Source of the DNA: Natronomonas salsuginis | GTDB lineage: Archaea > Halobacteriota > Halobacteria > Halobacteriales > Haloarculaceae | NCBI RefSeq assembly: GCF_005239135.1 | Contig: NZ_QKNX01000002.1 | Coordinates: 1-64,000 of the forward strand | Reading direction: 5' to 3' | DNA: 64,000 bases | In this document: one piece after another, positions 36,564-45,198 of the stretch | Numbering within the stretch: position 1 is the first letter of the stretch | Layout of the letters: every line of letters starts with the position of its first letter | Program-made: the position numbers and the translations under genes | The notes under the pieces: generated by a model | Told to the model about the DNA's origin: nothing | Databases searched by the model: none | Seen by the model: the letters and a program-made list of their open reading frames with translations, nothing else

Positions 36564-37073
36564 ATGAGCGGTGGCGACCAGTCTTCACCCCCGCAGAACT
36601 CGTCCGACAGCATCGAGGGTGAGTCTCCAAGATCATTCGCAGAACGATACTCACATCTCATGAGCCGATTCGTCCACGGGGTCGAGCTCGCTGCTGCAAC
36701 CGTTTTTGCCCTGCTCTTTGCGATCGGAGTCATCGACCTCGTACTCCAGATACTCGAGTCCGTGAGATCAGGCACGATCACCGATCCGCTCGTCGTCATC
36801 AGCTTCATCGACACTGGGCTCCTCTTGTTGATCATCGTTGAGGTGTACCAAACGGTACTCGCGTACGTGGAACAGAACAACACCCGAAAAATCGTCCGGC
36901 TGGTCATTTACACCGGTGTCATAGCGATGGTTAGGAAAGCCATCATCTTCCGAACGGGGGAGTATGCCACGCTTGAGGACGCCCTGTTGGCCGCTGGATC
37001 CTACGCAGTGATTATCTTTTCGCTGGTTGCGTTGCTTTTTGTCGAGCGGATCTACGGGGACGACCCCTCCTGA
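36564..37073 (+). CDS. PsiE-family membrane protein
   Basis: A 169-residue membrane protein with a polar N-terminus of about 35 residues and four hydrophobic segments (about 40-62, 80-105, 112-128 and 140-160). The pattern EVYQTVLAYVEQNN followed by VRLVIYTGVIAMVRKAIIF is that of the phosphate-starvation-inducible PsiE family (C-terminal core). Function of PsiE proteins is unknown. No phosphate-regulated site is evident upstream. Confidence 0.72.
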   Translation: MSGGDQSSPPQNSSDSIEGESPRSFAERYSHLMSRFVHGVELAAATVFALLFAIGVIDLVLQILESVRSGTITDPLVVISFIDTGLLLLIIVEVYQTVLAYVEQNNTRKIVRLVIYTGVIAMVRKAIIFRTGEYATLEDALLAAGSYAVIIFSLVALLFVERIYGDDPS

Positions 37074-37630
37074 TGTCCGACGAATAACTCCGGTGGTGAG
37101 ATGTACCCACGATAGCAGCCCCTGTCGAATATGGACCGCCGAAGGATCCGCCGTTCGCGTTCGGAGGCTCACGAACTCCACTGACTTCGCACTCAAAGCC
37201 GCGTACTACATACGCGCCCTCTATTCAGCACGCCATTCGTATCAACTGCTGAGGACTTCAACGGAGCCACGGTCTTCGCTATTGTTGTCGGCTTCCTCTT
37301 CGCGGCTCTCGCTATTGGTCGATTCTATACCGTTACAAAGCATCAATTACTCGAAAATAAAAGCAACATTTTGATGTAGTTGTTCGGTTCGCGTATCTGC
37401 TAGCAGATGTCTATTGGAAACGTTGTTGAGACAATAGGATTTCAACAGGCCACCCGAGTTTAAGCCATACGACCTGTGAGTTGCGTCCTGACCGGGATGC
37501 CGACGAGGCACCCTGACTGCCCGGCGGCGTGAGTATCCGGCCGACGCACATCTGTGACTACGGGACAGTCGCTGGTCTCTGGCTTCCGCGGTGGACACTC
37601 GAGAGGTGCCGAGATATTCTCGTGCCAGAA
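37074..37630. other. Non-coding spacer with a membrane-gene remnant
   Basis: About 550 bases without an intact gene. From 37185 to the TAG at 37377-37379 one plus frame is open without any usual start codon and reads through a clear transmembrane segment (TVFAIVVGFLFAALAIGRFY), probably the 3' end of a lost membrane protein. The remaining sequence shows nothing I can assign. Confidence 0.35.
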
Positions 37631-38530
37631 TCACCCGGCATCCCGGATGCGCGGAATCGACTGCTCTTTACCGGTCGACTCGACCATCACGTCCGACGCA
37701 CGTCGCAACCACTCCGGGACTGCCCTGACGTGTTCCGCGTGGTTCTGCGGGCGAGCGTCTGTCGCGCCGTGTAGACGTGCTGGTTCGGAGTAGTGAGTAA
37801 CCGGGCGGACATCGCCCCACGTGTCACGCGCTACCTCGAACCCCTCGCGGTAGGTGAGTCCACGATCGGTGAATCCGTGGTGGTGATAGTCGAACGTAAC
37901 CGGAGTGCCAGTCCGCGTCGCCACGCTGTCGGCGAGTTCGTCGACACTCCACAGCGACTCGGTATCGTCGTTCTCGACGGTCAGCCGGTCCCGGGCACGC
38001 GGCGGCAGGTCCTCGACGACATCACAGAACCGGTCGGCCGTCGCGTTTTTGTCCCCGTAGTGGGCACCGATGTGGACGTTGATTGCGTACCGTGGCGACC
38101 GTGGCAAGTCCATCAGGTCAAGCCACCGCCCGTGGTGGGTCACCGATTCGACGGAGCGAGCAACGGTGTCCGCGGACTCGCTCGCAAGTTTGCACCAGTG
38201 GCTTGGATGGAAGGTCAGGCGTGTCCCGGTTTCCTTTACCAAGTCGCCACAATCGCGAGCGAGCGAGCGTATCCGCTCGAAGTTCGGGAGGTCAGCGATG
38301 TCGAACTGTGAGTTCCACGGGACGAGCGTGGAGCTACAGCGGTAGAATCGGATGTCGTGGTCGAGGTTCCACTCGAGAATCACTCGCAGGTCCGCGAAGT
38401 TCTGTGCGGCCAGTTCACCGGCGTACGCGAGTCCCCGCTCCTCCCACGTCTGCTTGTGCATGTCGCGGTTACACCGTCGTGGCGGCTCTTCGTCTCGGAG
38501 GGTGTGGTTCATCGCCGCGTACCCGAGCAT
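37631..38530 (-). CDS. uvsE: UV damage endonuclease UvsE/UVDE family
   Basis: A 299-residue TIM-barrel endonuclease that nicks DNA 5' to UV photoproducts and starts alternative excision repair. It begins MLGYAAMNHTL, and carries FYRCSSTLVPWNSQF, LTFHPSHWCKLAS, INVHIGAHYGDK (metal-binding His), RLTVENDD (Glu metal ligand) and FDYHHHGF. ATG at 38530 is preferred because the family starts close to the first barrel strand; a longer frame to 38638 has no conserved residues. The gene stands alone on this strand in an accessory region. Confidence 0.9.
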   Translation of the reverse strand: MLGYAAMNHTLRDEEPPRRCNRDMHKQTWEERGLAYAGELAAQNFADLRVILEWNLDHDIRFYRCSSTLVPWNSQFDIADLPNFERIRSLARDCGDLVKETGTRLTFHPSHWCKLASESADTVARSVESVTHHGRWLDLMDLPRSPRYAINVHIGAHYGDKNATADRFCDVVEDLPPRARDRLTVENDDTESLWSVDELADSVATRTGTPVTFDYHHHGFTDRGLTYREGFEVARDTWGDVRPVTHYSEPARLHGATDARPQNHAEHVRAVPEWLRRASDVMVESTGKEQSIPRIRDAG

Positions 38531-38705
38531 ACGCTCACTTGGTCGCCGAATGCATAGATGTGTCCACTGCAGACACGGGCGGGTAATCACGCGCTTCGGG
38601 ACACACGCCTCCGAAGTGGCCGTCGGTCTGACTGCCACTGGCGGACAGGGTCACGTACTGGCATTGCGGCGGTCGGGATTTTGTCGCCGTATTTGAGGCG
38701 ACGAC

Positions 38706-38879
38706 TCACACGTCGTCGCTGGCCTCCGAATCGTCCCCGCGTCGCGCAATCACGATGCCAGCGACGAAGAGGACACCTGCGAGCGCGAGGAGGCCGATGG
38801 TGAGGACATTACCGTCCAAGAAGAACGAGCCCCCTGCGAGGAGGGCAGCCGTTATGTGAAGGATAGCTGTCTGGTTCAC
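38706..38879 (-). CDS. Small two-helix membrane protein (GTG start)
   Basis: A 57-residue protein beginning at GTG (VNQTAILHITAALLAGGSFF...), with two hydrophobic segments at about 4-20 and 26-44 and a charged, acidic tail (ARRGDDSEASDDV) typical of haloarchaeal membrane proteins. No family recognised. It lies downstream of the orphan flavoprotein on the same strand but 355 nt away. Confidence 0.55.
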   Translation of the reverse strand: MNQTAILHITAALLAGGSFFLDGNVLTIGLLALAGVLFVAGIVIARRGDDSEASDDV

Positions 38880-39234
38880 ACGTGTGTCAGGTGTTAGAGG
38901 GACTAAAGTGGCGCGGACCAGCGTGCTTCTGTGGCCCTCCGAGGAGAGGAGCGCGCTGTCCGGTATCGCTTCGGGCCGTGTTTGTCGTCACAGTGAACGC
39001 CGGGTGGCCGGCGTACACCTCGGCGGTTACAGCCGTCGGCGTGACATCGGCCTGTGCTAGTTAGGACACGTTGTCTCGAAGAAAGGGCCAGAACTGACAG
39101 ACGATGGGGGTACATTCGGCCTCGGCGTCGAAACGTACGTACTCAGCATAGGGACGAGCCGGGTATTTGCTGTCCGCTCGCAGCTACGCTGGAACGCGAG
39201 GACGGCAACTGCACCGGTCGTAGTCGACTCGTCG
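38880..39234. other. Spacer with no recognisable feature
   Basis: I see no supported gene, repeat or RNA structure in these 355 bases. Small open frames exist on both strands but none has acidic haloarchaeal composition or a supporting start. Confidence 0.5.
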
Positions 39235-41004
39235 TTACTCCAGTTGGTGGTAGTCGAGTTCGTGGCCTTCGTCCAGTGCGTCCTGCACGGCTTCACTGGG
39301 GCTGTCGACGGAGCCTTTGCTGATAGTCATCCGGCCGAGGTCGGCCTGCTCGTACCGGATGTTACGACGCCACGTCTCGTCAGTATCTGGGTGGTCCGTC
39401 CGGTAGTGGGCACCGCGTGACTCGGTTCGCTCACGTGCCCCTTGGAGGATCGTCTCGGCAGTCGTCAGCATGAAGCCGATGTCGATGGCGTACTCGAAGG
39501 ACCGGCTGGTAAGCGGTCCGACATCTAAGTTGTCAGCCTTCTCGCGGACACGCTGGAGCGCGTCGAGTCCGGCGGTGAGTGACTCCTCGTTACGGAGTAG
39601 ACCCGCGTGCTCCCACATAATGTCCTGCAGTTCCTTGAAGACGGTGTCCACGTCGTGCGTCCCGTTGCTCCCGGCCAGTTCGGCGAGTCCAGCGATGTGT
39701 GGCTCTGTGACGCGCTCGGTCAGATCGTCCGGAATCGTGCCGGCTCCATCGACTCGGTCGGCGATACGTTCGCCGGCGACGACACCGTACGCGATGGTTT
39801 CGGCCAACGAGTTGCCACCGAGTCGGTTCGCGCCGTGGACACCGGCCATCGTCTCGCCGATGGCGAACAGTCCGTCGACATCGGTTTCGCCGTGGTCGTC
39901 GACGACGACGCCGCCCATTCCGTAGTGAGAAGTCGGAGCCACCTCAACCGGGTCCGTCGACATGTCGACCCCGAGGTCTTGGAACCGCTCGTACATCCGC
40001 GGTAGCCGCTCTTTGATGAACTCGTCGTCGCGGTGAGAGATATCGAGATAGACGCCACCGTTCTCAGTGCCCCGGCCCTCGGCGATTTCCTGTGCGATAG
40101 CACGGGCCACCACGTCACGGGCATCGAGTTCCATCTGGTCGGGCGAGTACCGCTCCATGAACCGTTCGCCGTCGGCGTTGAACAGTCGGCCACCTTCACC
40201 ACGGACGGCTTCCGTAACGAGCCGCCCGCTCCACGGCTCCCACCCGGAGTCGGACTCGTCGACTGCCATTCCAGTGGGGTGGAACTGGACAAACTCCATA
40301 TCCATCAGTGACGCACCAGCGTCGCACGCCAGTGCTGCCCCGTCGCCGTTGTTCTCGTCGTCGCGCGAGGTATGTCGGTTGTAGACGGCCGCGTGCCCGC
40401 CTGCAGCGAGTACAATTGTTCCGGTGTTGAACAGAACGTACTCGCCGCTGTCCATATCGAAGCCGACAGCACCGTACACTTGCTCGCCGTCCGAGACGAG
40501 CTTCGTTATCATCACGTTCTCTCGGTATGGGACATCAAGCGACTGTGCACGGTCGACAAGCGTGTTCAGTAGGGACTCTCCGGTGTGGTCGCCGGCGAAG
40601 GCGGTTCGGCGGTACGATTGCGCACCGAAGAACCGCTGGTCTATTTCGCCGTCGTCGGTCCGGGAGTAGTCCATCCCCCACTCGTCGAGTTCACGGAGTC
40701 GCGCCGGCATCTGCTTGGCGACCGTCTCGACCTTGCCGGGGTCGTTGACGAAATGTCCCTCGTTGAGCGTGTCCGCGGCGTGGATCGTCCAGTCGTCTTC
40801 GGGGTCGTGAGTGCCGAGGGCACCGTTGATACCGCCGCGGGCCCACGTCGTGTGTGCATCGCCGTGATTCCGCTTACCCAGCACGAGGACGTCTTCGACG
40901 CCACGTTCGGCCAGTTCGATGGCCGTTCGGGCACCAGCGGCACCTGCACCAACTACGAGCACCGAGACGTCGACTTCGACGTACTCGGGAACGCTTGTCT
41001 CCAT
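39235..41004 (-). CDS. Orphan fumarate reductase/succinate dehydrogenase-type flavoprotein
   Basis: A 589-residue FAD protein. SVLVVGAGAAGARTAIELAE is the FAD Rossmann fold, HTTWARGGINGALG the covalent-flavin/FAD region, MEFVQFHPTG and VRGEGGRLFNADGERF the active-site strands, TSHYGMGGV the substrate His region, and GVHGANRLGGNSLAE the FAD-binding end. The last 100 residues are the usual helical C-terminal domain. SHYGMGGV favours SdhA/FrdA over L-aspartate oxidase. No iron-sulfur or membrane subunit genes are adjacent. TATA box ATTATAAAT on this strand (about 41027-41036) is about 25 nt before the ATG at 41004, so I prefer that start to a GTG at 41025. Confidence 0.85.
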   Translation of the reverse strand: METSVPEYVEVDVSVLVVGAGAAGARTAIELAERGVEDVLVLGKRNHGDAHTTWARGGINGALGTHDPEDDWTIHAADTLNEGHFVNDPGKVETVAKQMPARLRELDEWGMDYSRTDDGEIDQRFFGAQSYRRTAFAGDHTGESLLNTLVDRAQSLDVPYRENVMITKLVSDGEQVYGAVGFDMDSGEYVLFNTGTIVLAAGGHAAVYNRHTSRDDENNGDGAALACDAGASLMDMEFVQFHPTGMAVDESDSGWEPWSGRLVTEAVRGEGGRLFNADGERFMERYSPDQMELDARDVVARAIAQEIAEGRGTENGGVYLDISHRDDEFIKERLPRMYERFQDLGVDMSTDPVEVAPTSHYGMGGVVVDDHGETDVDGLFAIGETMAGVHGANRLGGNSLAETIAYGVVAGERIADRVDGAGTIPDDLTERVTEPHIAGLAELAGSNGTHDVDTVFKELQDIMWEHAGLLRNEESLTAGLDALQRVREKADNLDVGPLTSRSFEYAIDIGFMLTTAETILQGARERTESRGAHYRTDHPDTDETWRRNIRYEQADLGRMTISKGSVDSPSEAVQDALDEGHELDYHQLE

Positions 41005-42055
41005 CGCATTGTCGGAAAAGCTCACAATTTATAATGTAGTTCAAGCCTCATGAACCCTTCGCGTGTGCCCCCACACGCGTCAATCGCAGGAAACCGCTCT
41101 ACAGACTATCCACTCCCTTCGGCATTGGTACTCGGGTGCTGTCACTCCGGGTGACGCGAACCAGCGGCATCAACGAGCGGAAGGGTATCGCGAGCGGGAA
41201 CGCGACCCGCAACGGGGTTTATGTCTGTCTACTGGCCGAGAACGGTATAGAGGGTCCGACAGACCTCTCCGAGAGCCAGAAGGGCTGGAAGCAAATCATC
41301 GGCGGTGAGTTCGACCTGGACATCAGTCCCGAGTGCTCGCAGTACGGCGATTCTCAGAGTGAACATTTCAACGCGCTATCAAGAGATGCGACTCAACGGA
41401 AAGTGTACGGTCGTCGCACACTTCGAGCAAACGGGCTGGACGATCACTACCGACGAGATTGTCGGTTAGTCCCGTCGAACTAACGACGGGACTGTCGAGG
41501 TGCTCCCGGCATGACTCGCTCCTTTGACTTCCAATCCGCTCGCGACGACGGTGGCGACTCCTGGACCGCGCTGATACGTCTAGGGGTCGAAATTCGGTCG
41601 GATGGCGTTCGCGTCTTCTCTGGTCGAAAGCCGCCGTTTCTCTAGACGCGCCGAGACGAACTGAAGAAGCGTTTCGACTCGACCCATTAGGGCGCTCCAC
41701 ACGGTCCCGTCGTCAGCGTCGTGCGTCACCACCGTCCATCGACGGCAATCGGACACGCCACCGGTACGCCGGTACGATATACCTACCAGTTTAGTACGAC
41801 GACGTTAATGACCACACAACTCGATGACGGACATTCACTTTCCACGGGAAACGAAGGGCTGCTACTACCAGCGCCCCGGGAACTGCTGTGCCGTCTGTTA
41901 TCTCCGTCTCACTCGGTCGCTTCTCACGCCGAGTTGAAGCCAACGCGACGACACACCGCGGCCGTCGACTCGCGAAGGGGCCTGTCTCTCCATTCCTCGC
42001 CACGACTTCGCACCGTTTTATATGTCGCGGGTGATTGTACCGACCGAACCAACGC
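41005..42055. other. Decayed spacer of about 1 kb
   Basis: Contains the MmgE/PrpD-like remnant noted separately, a 44-codon frame from 41511 (MTRSFDFQSARDDGG...) of unknown nature, and the promoter of the FAH-family gene (TTTTATATG, 42016-42024, about 32-40 nt before its ATG). Otherwise I see no intact gene. Confidence 0.5.
41130..41345 (+). pseudogene. Probable MmgE/PrpD-family gene fragment
   Basis: The frame reads ERKGIASGNATRNGVYVCLL and AENGIEGPTDLSESQKGW, close to the MmgE/PrpD signature in which K-x-x-x-G-x-A-x-R-N-G is followed by a Leu-Ala-x-x-G-x-x-G-P segment. Nothing like the remaining several hundred residues of the family is present on either side, so this would be a remnant of a 2-methylcitrate dehydratase-like gene. 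Confidence 0.42.
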
Positions 42056-42943
42056 ATGAAACTGGGCCAATTCGAACTACCTGACCACACAGCGGCGAGA
42101 GCGGGAGCGATCACCGAGGACGGTGTCGTCGATCTGGCCGACGCCGGCGAGCAAGCTGGCGTGGCGCTCCCGAGCGAGACGTGCGAGCTCTTCGACGTCT
42201 GGAACTGGCGCGAGAAAGTCGAACTTGCCGTCAAGTACGCAACGGAAACCGGCGAGGCGATCCACGCTCGCGAGGACGTCACTGCGACCGCGCCGATCAC
42301 GGATCCGCAGAAGGTCATCGCCATCGGCCTGAACTACATGGATCACGCCGACGAGGGTAACATGGATCTCCCCGGTTCGCCGCTGATCTTCTCGAAGTTT
42401 CCACAGGCGATCGTCGGCCCGAACGACGCGGTCGAGTGGGATCCGGAGCTAACCGCGGAGGTCGACTACGAGGCCGAACTGGTGGCGGTCATCGGCGATC
42501 GCGCCCGCAACGTCGATGTCGACGAGGCGCTGGAGTACGTCGCCGGCTACACCGTCGGCAACGATGTCTCCGCGCGCGATCTGCAGATGTCGGACGAGCA
42601 GTGGGTTCGCGGCAAGAGCCTCGACACGTTCGCCCCGCTTGGCCCGCACATCGTCACACCCGAGGAGCTCGACGACGTCGAGTCGCTCGACATCTGGACG
42701 GAGGTCAACGGCGAGCGCCTGCAGGACGCGAACACCGAGCAGCTGATCTTCTCGATCGCCGAACTCGTCTCCTTTTGTAGCGAGGCGTTCACGCTCGAAC
42801 CCGGTGACGTAATCTTCACCGGAACCCCCGACGGTGTCGGCTACTTCCGTGATCCGCGCATCACGCTGGACGACGGGGACACGATGACAGTCGCCGTCGA
42901 GGGGATCGGCGAACTCACGAACGAGTGTCGCCACACCGAGTAG
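42056..42943 (+). CDS. Fumarylacetoacetate hydrolase (FAH) family protein
   Basis: A 295-residue protein with the metal-dependent FAH fold. KVIAIGLNYMDHADE (about 90-104), the metal-ligand segment VDYEAELVAVIGDRA (Glu-x-Glu), VAGYTVGNDVSARDLQ, RGKSLDTFAPLGP and DVIFTGTPDGVGYFRDP are all present. Family members hydrolyse, decarboxylate or isomerise acylpyruvates and 2-oxo acids in aromatic catabolism; the exact substrate is not evident. ATG at 42056 follows a TATA box (TTTTATATG) in leaderless style and gives the family start MKLGQFE. Confidence 0.88.
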   Translation: MKLGQFELPDHTAARAGAITEDGVVDLADAGEQAGVALPSETCELFDVWNWREKVELAVKYATETGEAIHAREDVTATAPITDPQKVIAIGLNYMDHADEGNMDLPGSPLIFSKFPQAIVGPNDAVEWDPELTAEVDYEAELVAVIGDRARNVDVDEALEYVAGYTVGNDVSARDLQMSDEQWVRGKSLDTFAPLGPHIVTPEELDDVESLDIWTEVNGERLQDANTEQLIFSIAELVSFCSEAFTLEPGDVIFTGTPDGVGYFRDPRITLDDGDTMTVAVEGIGELTNECRHTE

Positions 42944-42964
42944 CGACGGGCGAGTCCGGCCGGT

Positions 42965-43573
42965 TCACTCCGGGTACTTCGGCTGACGCTTCTTCGCGCG
43001 CCCGAGCGCCGTCTCGACGACGTCCCGGACGTCGCCGTGGAACTCATCGCCGTGACCGGTGTACATGTGTTCGATGTCGTCGCCCATGACCTCCAACAGC
43101 GCTTTGATGCTCTCGATGAGTCGCTCTCTGGACTGGCCGGGCATGTCCGTTCGCCCGAAGCTCCCGTAGTCAAACGCGCCGTCGTCGTGGACGACGACGT
43201 CGCCGCTGAACAGCGTCGTCTCGGAGACGAACGCGACGTGGTCGTCGGCGTGGCCGGGCGTGTAGACGACGTCGAACGGCTCGTCGCCGATGAACACCTG
43301 ATCGTCGTCGTCGAGTTCGCCCTCGCGTCGCGGGTGGTCGGCGTAGGCGTACAGCGGCGCGTCGAACGCGTCGAGCACGGCGTCGAGTTCGGCGATGTGG
43401 TCGCTGTGTTGGTGCGTCAACATGATCGCATCGAGCGCGTCGGTGTGCGATTTGACGGCGTCGACGACGCCGCTCCACGCCCCCGCGTCGACGAGTACCG
43501 TCCGCTCGCCCTCGACGAGGTAGGCGTTGCAGGTGAATACGTCCGCGTCCGCCGTGACGTTATATACGTCCAT
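42965..43573 (-). CDS. MBL-fold metallo-hydrolase
   Basis: A 202-residue metallo-beta-lactamase-fold protein. LTHQHSDHIAELD is the HxHxDH-type zinc motif (with Gln in the first spacer), VVYTPGHADDHVAF the third, FSGDVVVHD the bridging Asp, and MYTGHGD the last His. This is the glyoxalase II-like branch that hydrolyses thioesters or similar bonds; the substrate is unknown. ATG at 43573 starts MDVYNVTADADVFTCN, right at the first strand. Confidence 0.88.
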   Translation of the reverse strand: MDVYNVTADADVFTCNAYLVEGERTVLVDAGAWSGVVDAVKSHTDALDAIMLTHQHSDHIAELDAVLDAFDAPLYAYADHPRREGELDDDDQVFIGDEPFDVVYTPGHADDHVAFVSETTLFSGDVVVHDDGAFDYGSFGRTDMPGQSRERLIESIKALLEVMGDDIEHMYTGHGDEFHGDVRDVVETALGRAKKRQPKYPE

Positions 43574-43684
43574 ACGAGTCGCTCGGCTTCCGACGTATTC
43601 ATACCCACGGACGGGGCGGCCACGTCCCACCGTGCCGTCGACGACGCCCCACCATTTACAATCCCGACGGTGGTATACACACGC

Positions 43685-43861
43685 ATGGGGTTCGGTAGCT
43701 ACGACGAGTCCGAACAGGGAAATCACGACATCGACACCGACGATCTGGACGAGGACGGGCCGAAGATGGCGGCGGCCCACGACGGTGAACTCAACTTCGA
43801 GTACGACGACGCCTCCAGTGAAGATCTGCTCGAGGCCTACGAGGAGTTCAAAAGCCGGTGA
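43685..43861 (+). CDS. Small acidic haloarchaeal protein (DUF5786-like)
   Basis: A 58-residue very acidic protein, MGFGSYDESEQGNHDIDTDD..., ending LLEAYEEFKSR. Short proteins with the MGFGSYDESEQ start are conserved in Halobacteria (I recall the DUF5786 family) and have no known function. Its stop overlaps the GTG start of the DUF99 gene by 4 nt. GTATAC at about 43673 is a TATA candidate, too close to the ATG to be certain. Confidence 0.8.
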   Translation: MGFGSYDESEQGNHDIDTDDLDEDGPKMAAAHDGELNFEYDDASSEDLLEAYEEFKSR

Positions 43862-44439
43862 ACGCCGGCCGCCGAGCGCTCGGGATCGCCGAATCGTACC
43901 GGGGAATCGACGACGGAGCGACGAGTACGCTCGGCGGTGCCGTCGTCCGCGCGAACCGCGCCGTCGACGATTTCGCGCTCACGACGTGTCTCGTCGGGGG
44001 GCGCGACGCGACCGACGCCGTCGCCGATCTGTGGAACCGACTCGACCGCCCCGACGTCCGATACGTCTTCGTCGCGGGCGTCGCCCCGGCGTGGTACAAT
44101 CTTCTCGACCTCGACGCGCTGGCGGCCGCGACCGACCGCCCCGTGCTGGCGATCTCCTTCGAAGCGAGCGACGGCCTCGAATCGGGCATCGAGGACGCCT
44201 TCGACGGCGACGAGCGCGCGGCGCGTCTCGACGCCTACCGCTCGCTCCCGGACCGCTTTCGGCTCCGCGTCGACGACGCGCCACTGTTCGTCAGGAGCGT
44301 CGGCCTCGACGAGCCGGACGCGGCTGCCGTCGTCGAGGCGTACACCCACGAGCGCCGGCCGGAGCCGCTTCGGGTCGCGCGAGCGCTCGCCCGACGGGTC
44401 GACGCCGCCCGTCGCGACGGTCGACTCGCCTCCGAGTGA
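43858..44439 (+). CDS. DUF99 family protein (endonuclease V-like fold)
   Basis: A 193-residue protein beginning at GTG with MNAGRRALGIAESYRG. The family is conserved in archaea and is structurally related to endonuclease V, though the nuclease function is unproven. Recognisable are the early LGIAES strand, DFALTTCLVGGRDATDAV, YVFVAGVAPAWYNLLDL and RPVLAISFEASDGLE. Coupled by overlap to the small acidic gene upstream; a uracil-DNA glycosylase gene follows on the same strand, consistent with a nucleic-acid repair neighbourhood. Confidence 0.75.
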   Translation: MNAGRRALGIAESYRGIDDGATSTLGGAVVRANRAVDDFALTTCLVGGRDATDAVADLWNRLDRPDVRYVFVAGVAPAWYNLLDLDALAAATDRPVLAISFEASDGLESGIEDAFDGDERAARLDAYRSLPDRFRLRVDDAPLFVRSVGLDEPDAAAVVEAYTHERRPEPLRVARALARRVDAARRDGRLASE

Positions 44440-44507
44440 TCCATGTCGAGAGCGCTCCGGCCGGACGATCCGAGGGGGTTAACTCCCATCCCGTCGATCG
44501 GGCGGAC

Positions 44508-45095
44508 GTGACCGACGTGACTGATGAGATCGACGTGACCGACTGCACCCGGTGTCCGGCGCTGTGCGACTCGCGGAGCCGCATCGTCAACGGCGTCGGG
44601 CCGACGGACGCGTCGCTGTTGTTCGTCGGTGAGGCCCCTGGCCGACAGGAGGACGAGACGGGCGAGCCGTTCGTCGGCCGCTCCGGCGACGTGCTCGACG
44701 AGGCGCTCCGCGACCGCGGACTCGCCCGCCGCGACGTCCGGATCACGAACTGCGTCCGGTGTCGCCCCCCGGACAACCGCGATCCGCGCGCCGAGGAACT
44801 GGCGAACTGTCGGCCATATCTCGACCACGAGATCGACGCGATCGACCCCGAGGTGATCGTGGCGCTCGGGAAGGTCCCCTCCGAGCACCTCCTCGGCCGA
44901 TCGGTCGCGGTGACCGCCGAGGCGGGGTCGCTCCACGACGTGTCGATCGCCGGGACGCCGCGGCGCACCCTCGTCTGCGTCCATCCCGCCGCGACGCTGT
45001 ACGATCCGGGTCAGCGCGAGACGTTCACCGCGGCGCTCGACGCGGCGGTCGAGTTCGTCGACGGCGGCGACCAATCGCGGCTTGGCGACTTCTGA
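44508..45095 (+). CDS. Family 4 uracil-DNA glycosylase
   Basis: A 195-residue protein with an iron-sulfur cluster that removes uracil from deaminated DNA. CTRCPALCDSR (about 12-22) and CVRCRPPDNRDP (about 85-96) supply the cluster cysteines; FVGEAPGRQEDETGEPFVGR is motif A of the family, with the catalytic acid region, and CVHPAATLYDP is motif B. GTG at 44508 is the best start (VTDVTDEIDVTDCTRC); the ATG at 44443 is out of frame. Family 4 enzymes are typical of archaea and thermophiles. Confidence 0.9.
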   Translation: MTDVTDEIDVTDCTRCPALCDSRSRIVNGVGPTDASLLFVGEAPGRQEDETGEPFVGRSGDVLDEALRDRGLARRDVRITNCVRCRPPDNRDPRAEELANCRPYLDHEIDAIDPEVIVALGKVPSEHLLGRSVAVTAEAGSLHDVSIAGTPRRTLVCVHPAATLYDPGQRETFTAALDAAVEFVDGGDQSRLGDF

Positions 45096-45198
45096 CTCCG
45101 ATCTCGCGGCTCTGTCGGTTCTTGGGGTGCCTGGAGACCAACAGCATCGAGGCAGGCTCAAGACAATCACGTTTTGTACACTGCAACCAAGAATACGT

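Noticed and set aside
39235-41004. L-aspartate oxidase (NadB) for the orphan flavoprotein
   Set aside because: The substrate-His segment SHYGMGGV and the full-length helical C-terminus fit SdhA/FrdA better, and no nadA or nadC lies nearby. Not fully excluded.
41721-42055. 112-codon plus frame upstream of the FAH-family gene
   Set aside because: The sequence is Arg/Ser/His-rich without domains, crosses the FAH promoter and its TATA box, and looks like translated spacer.
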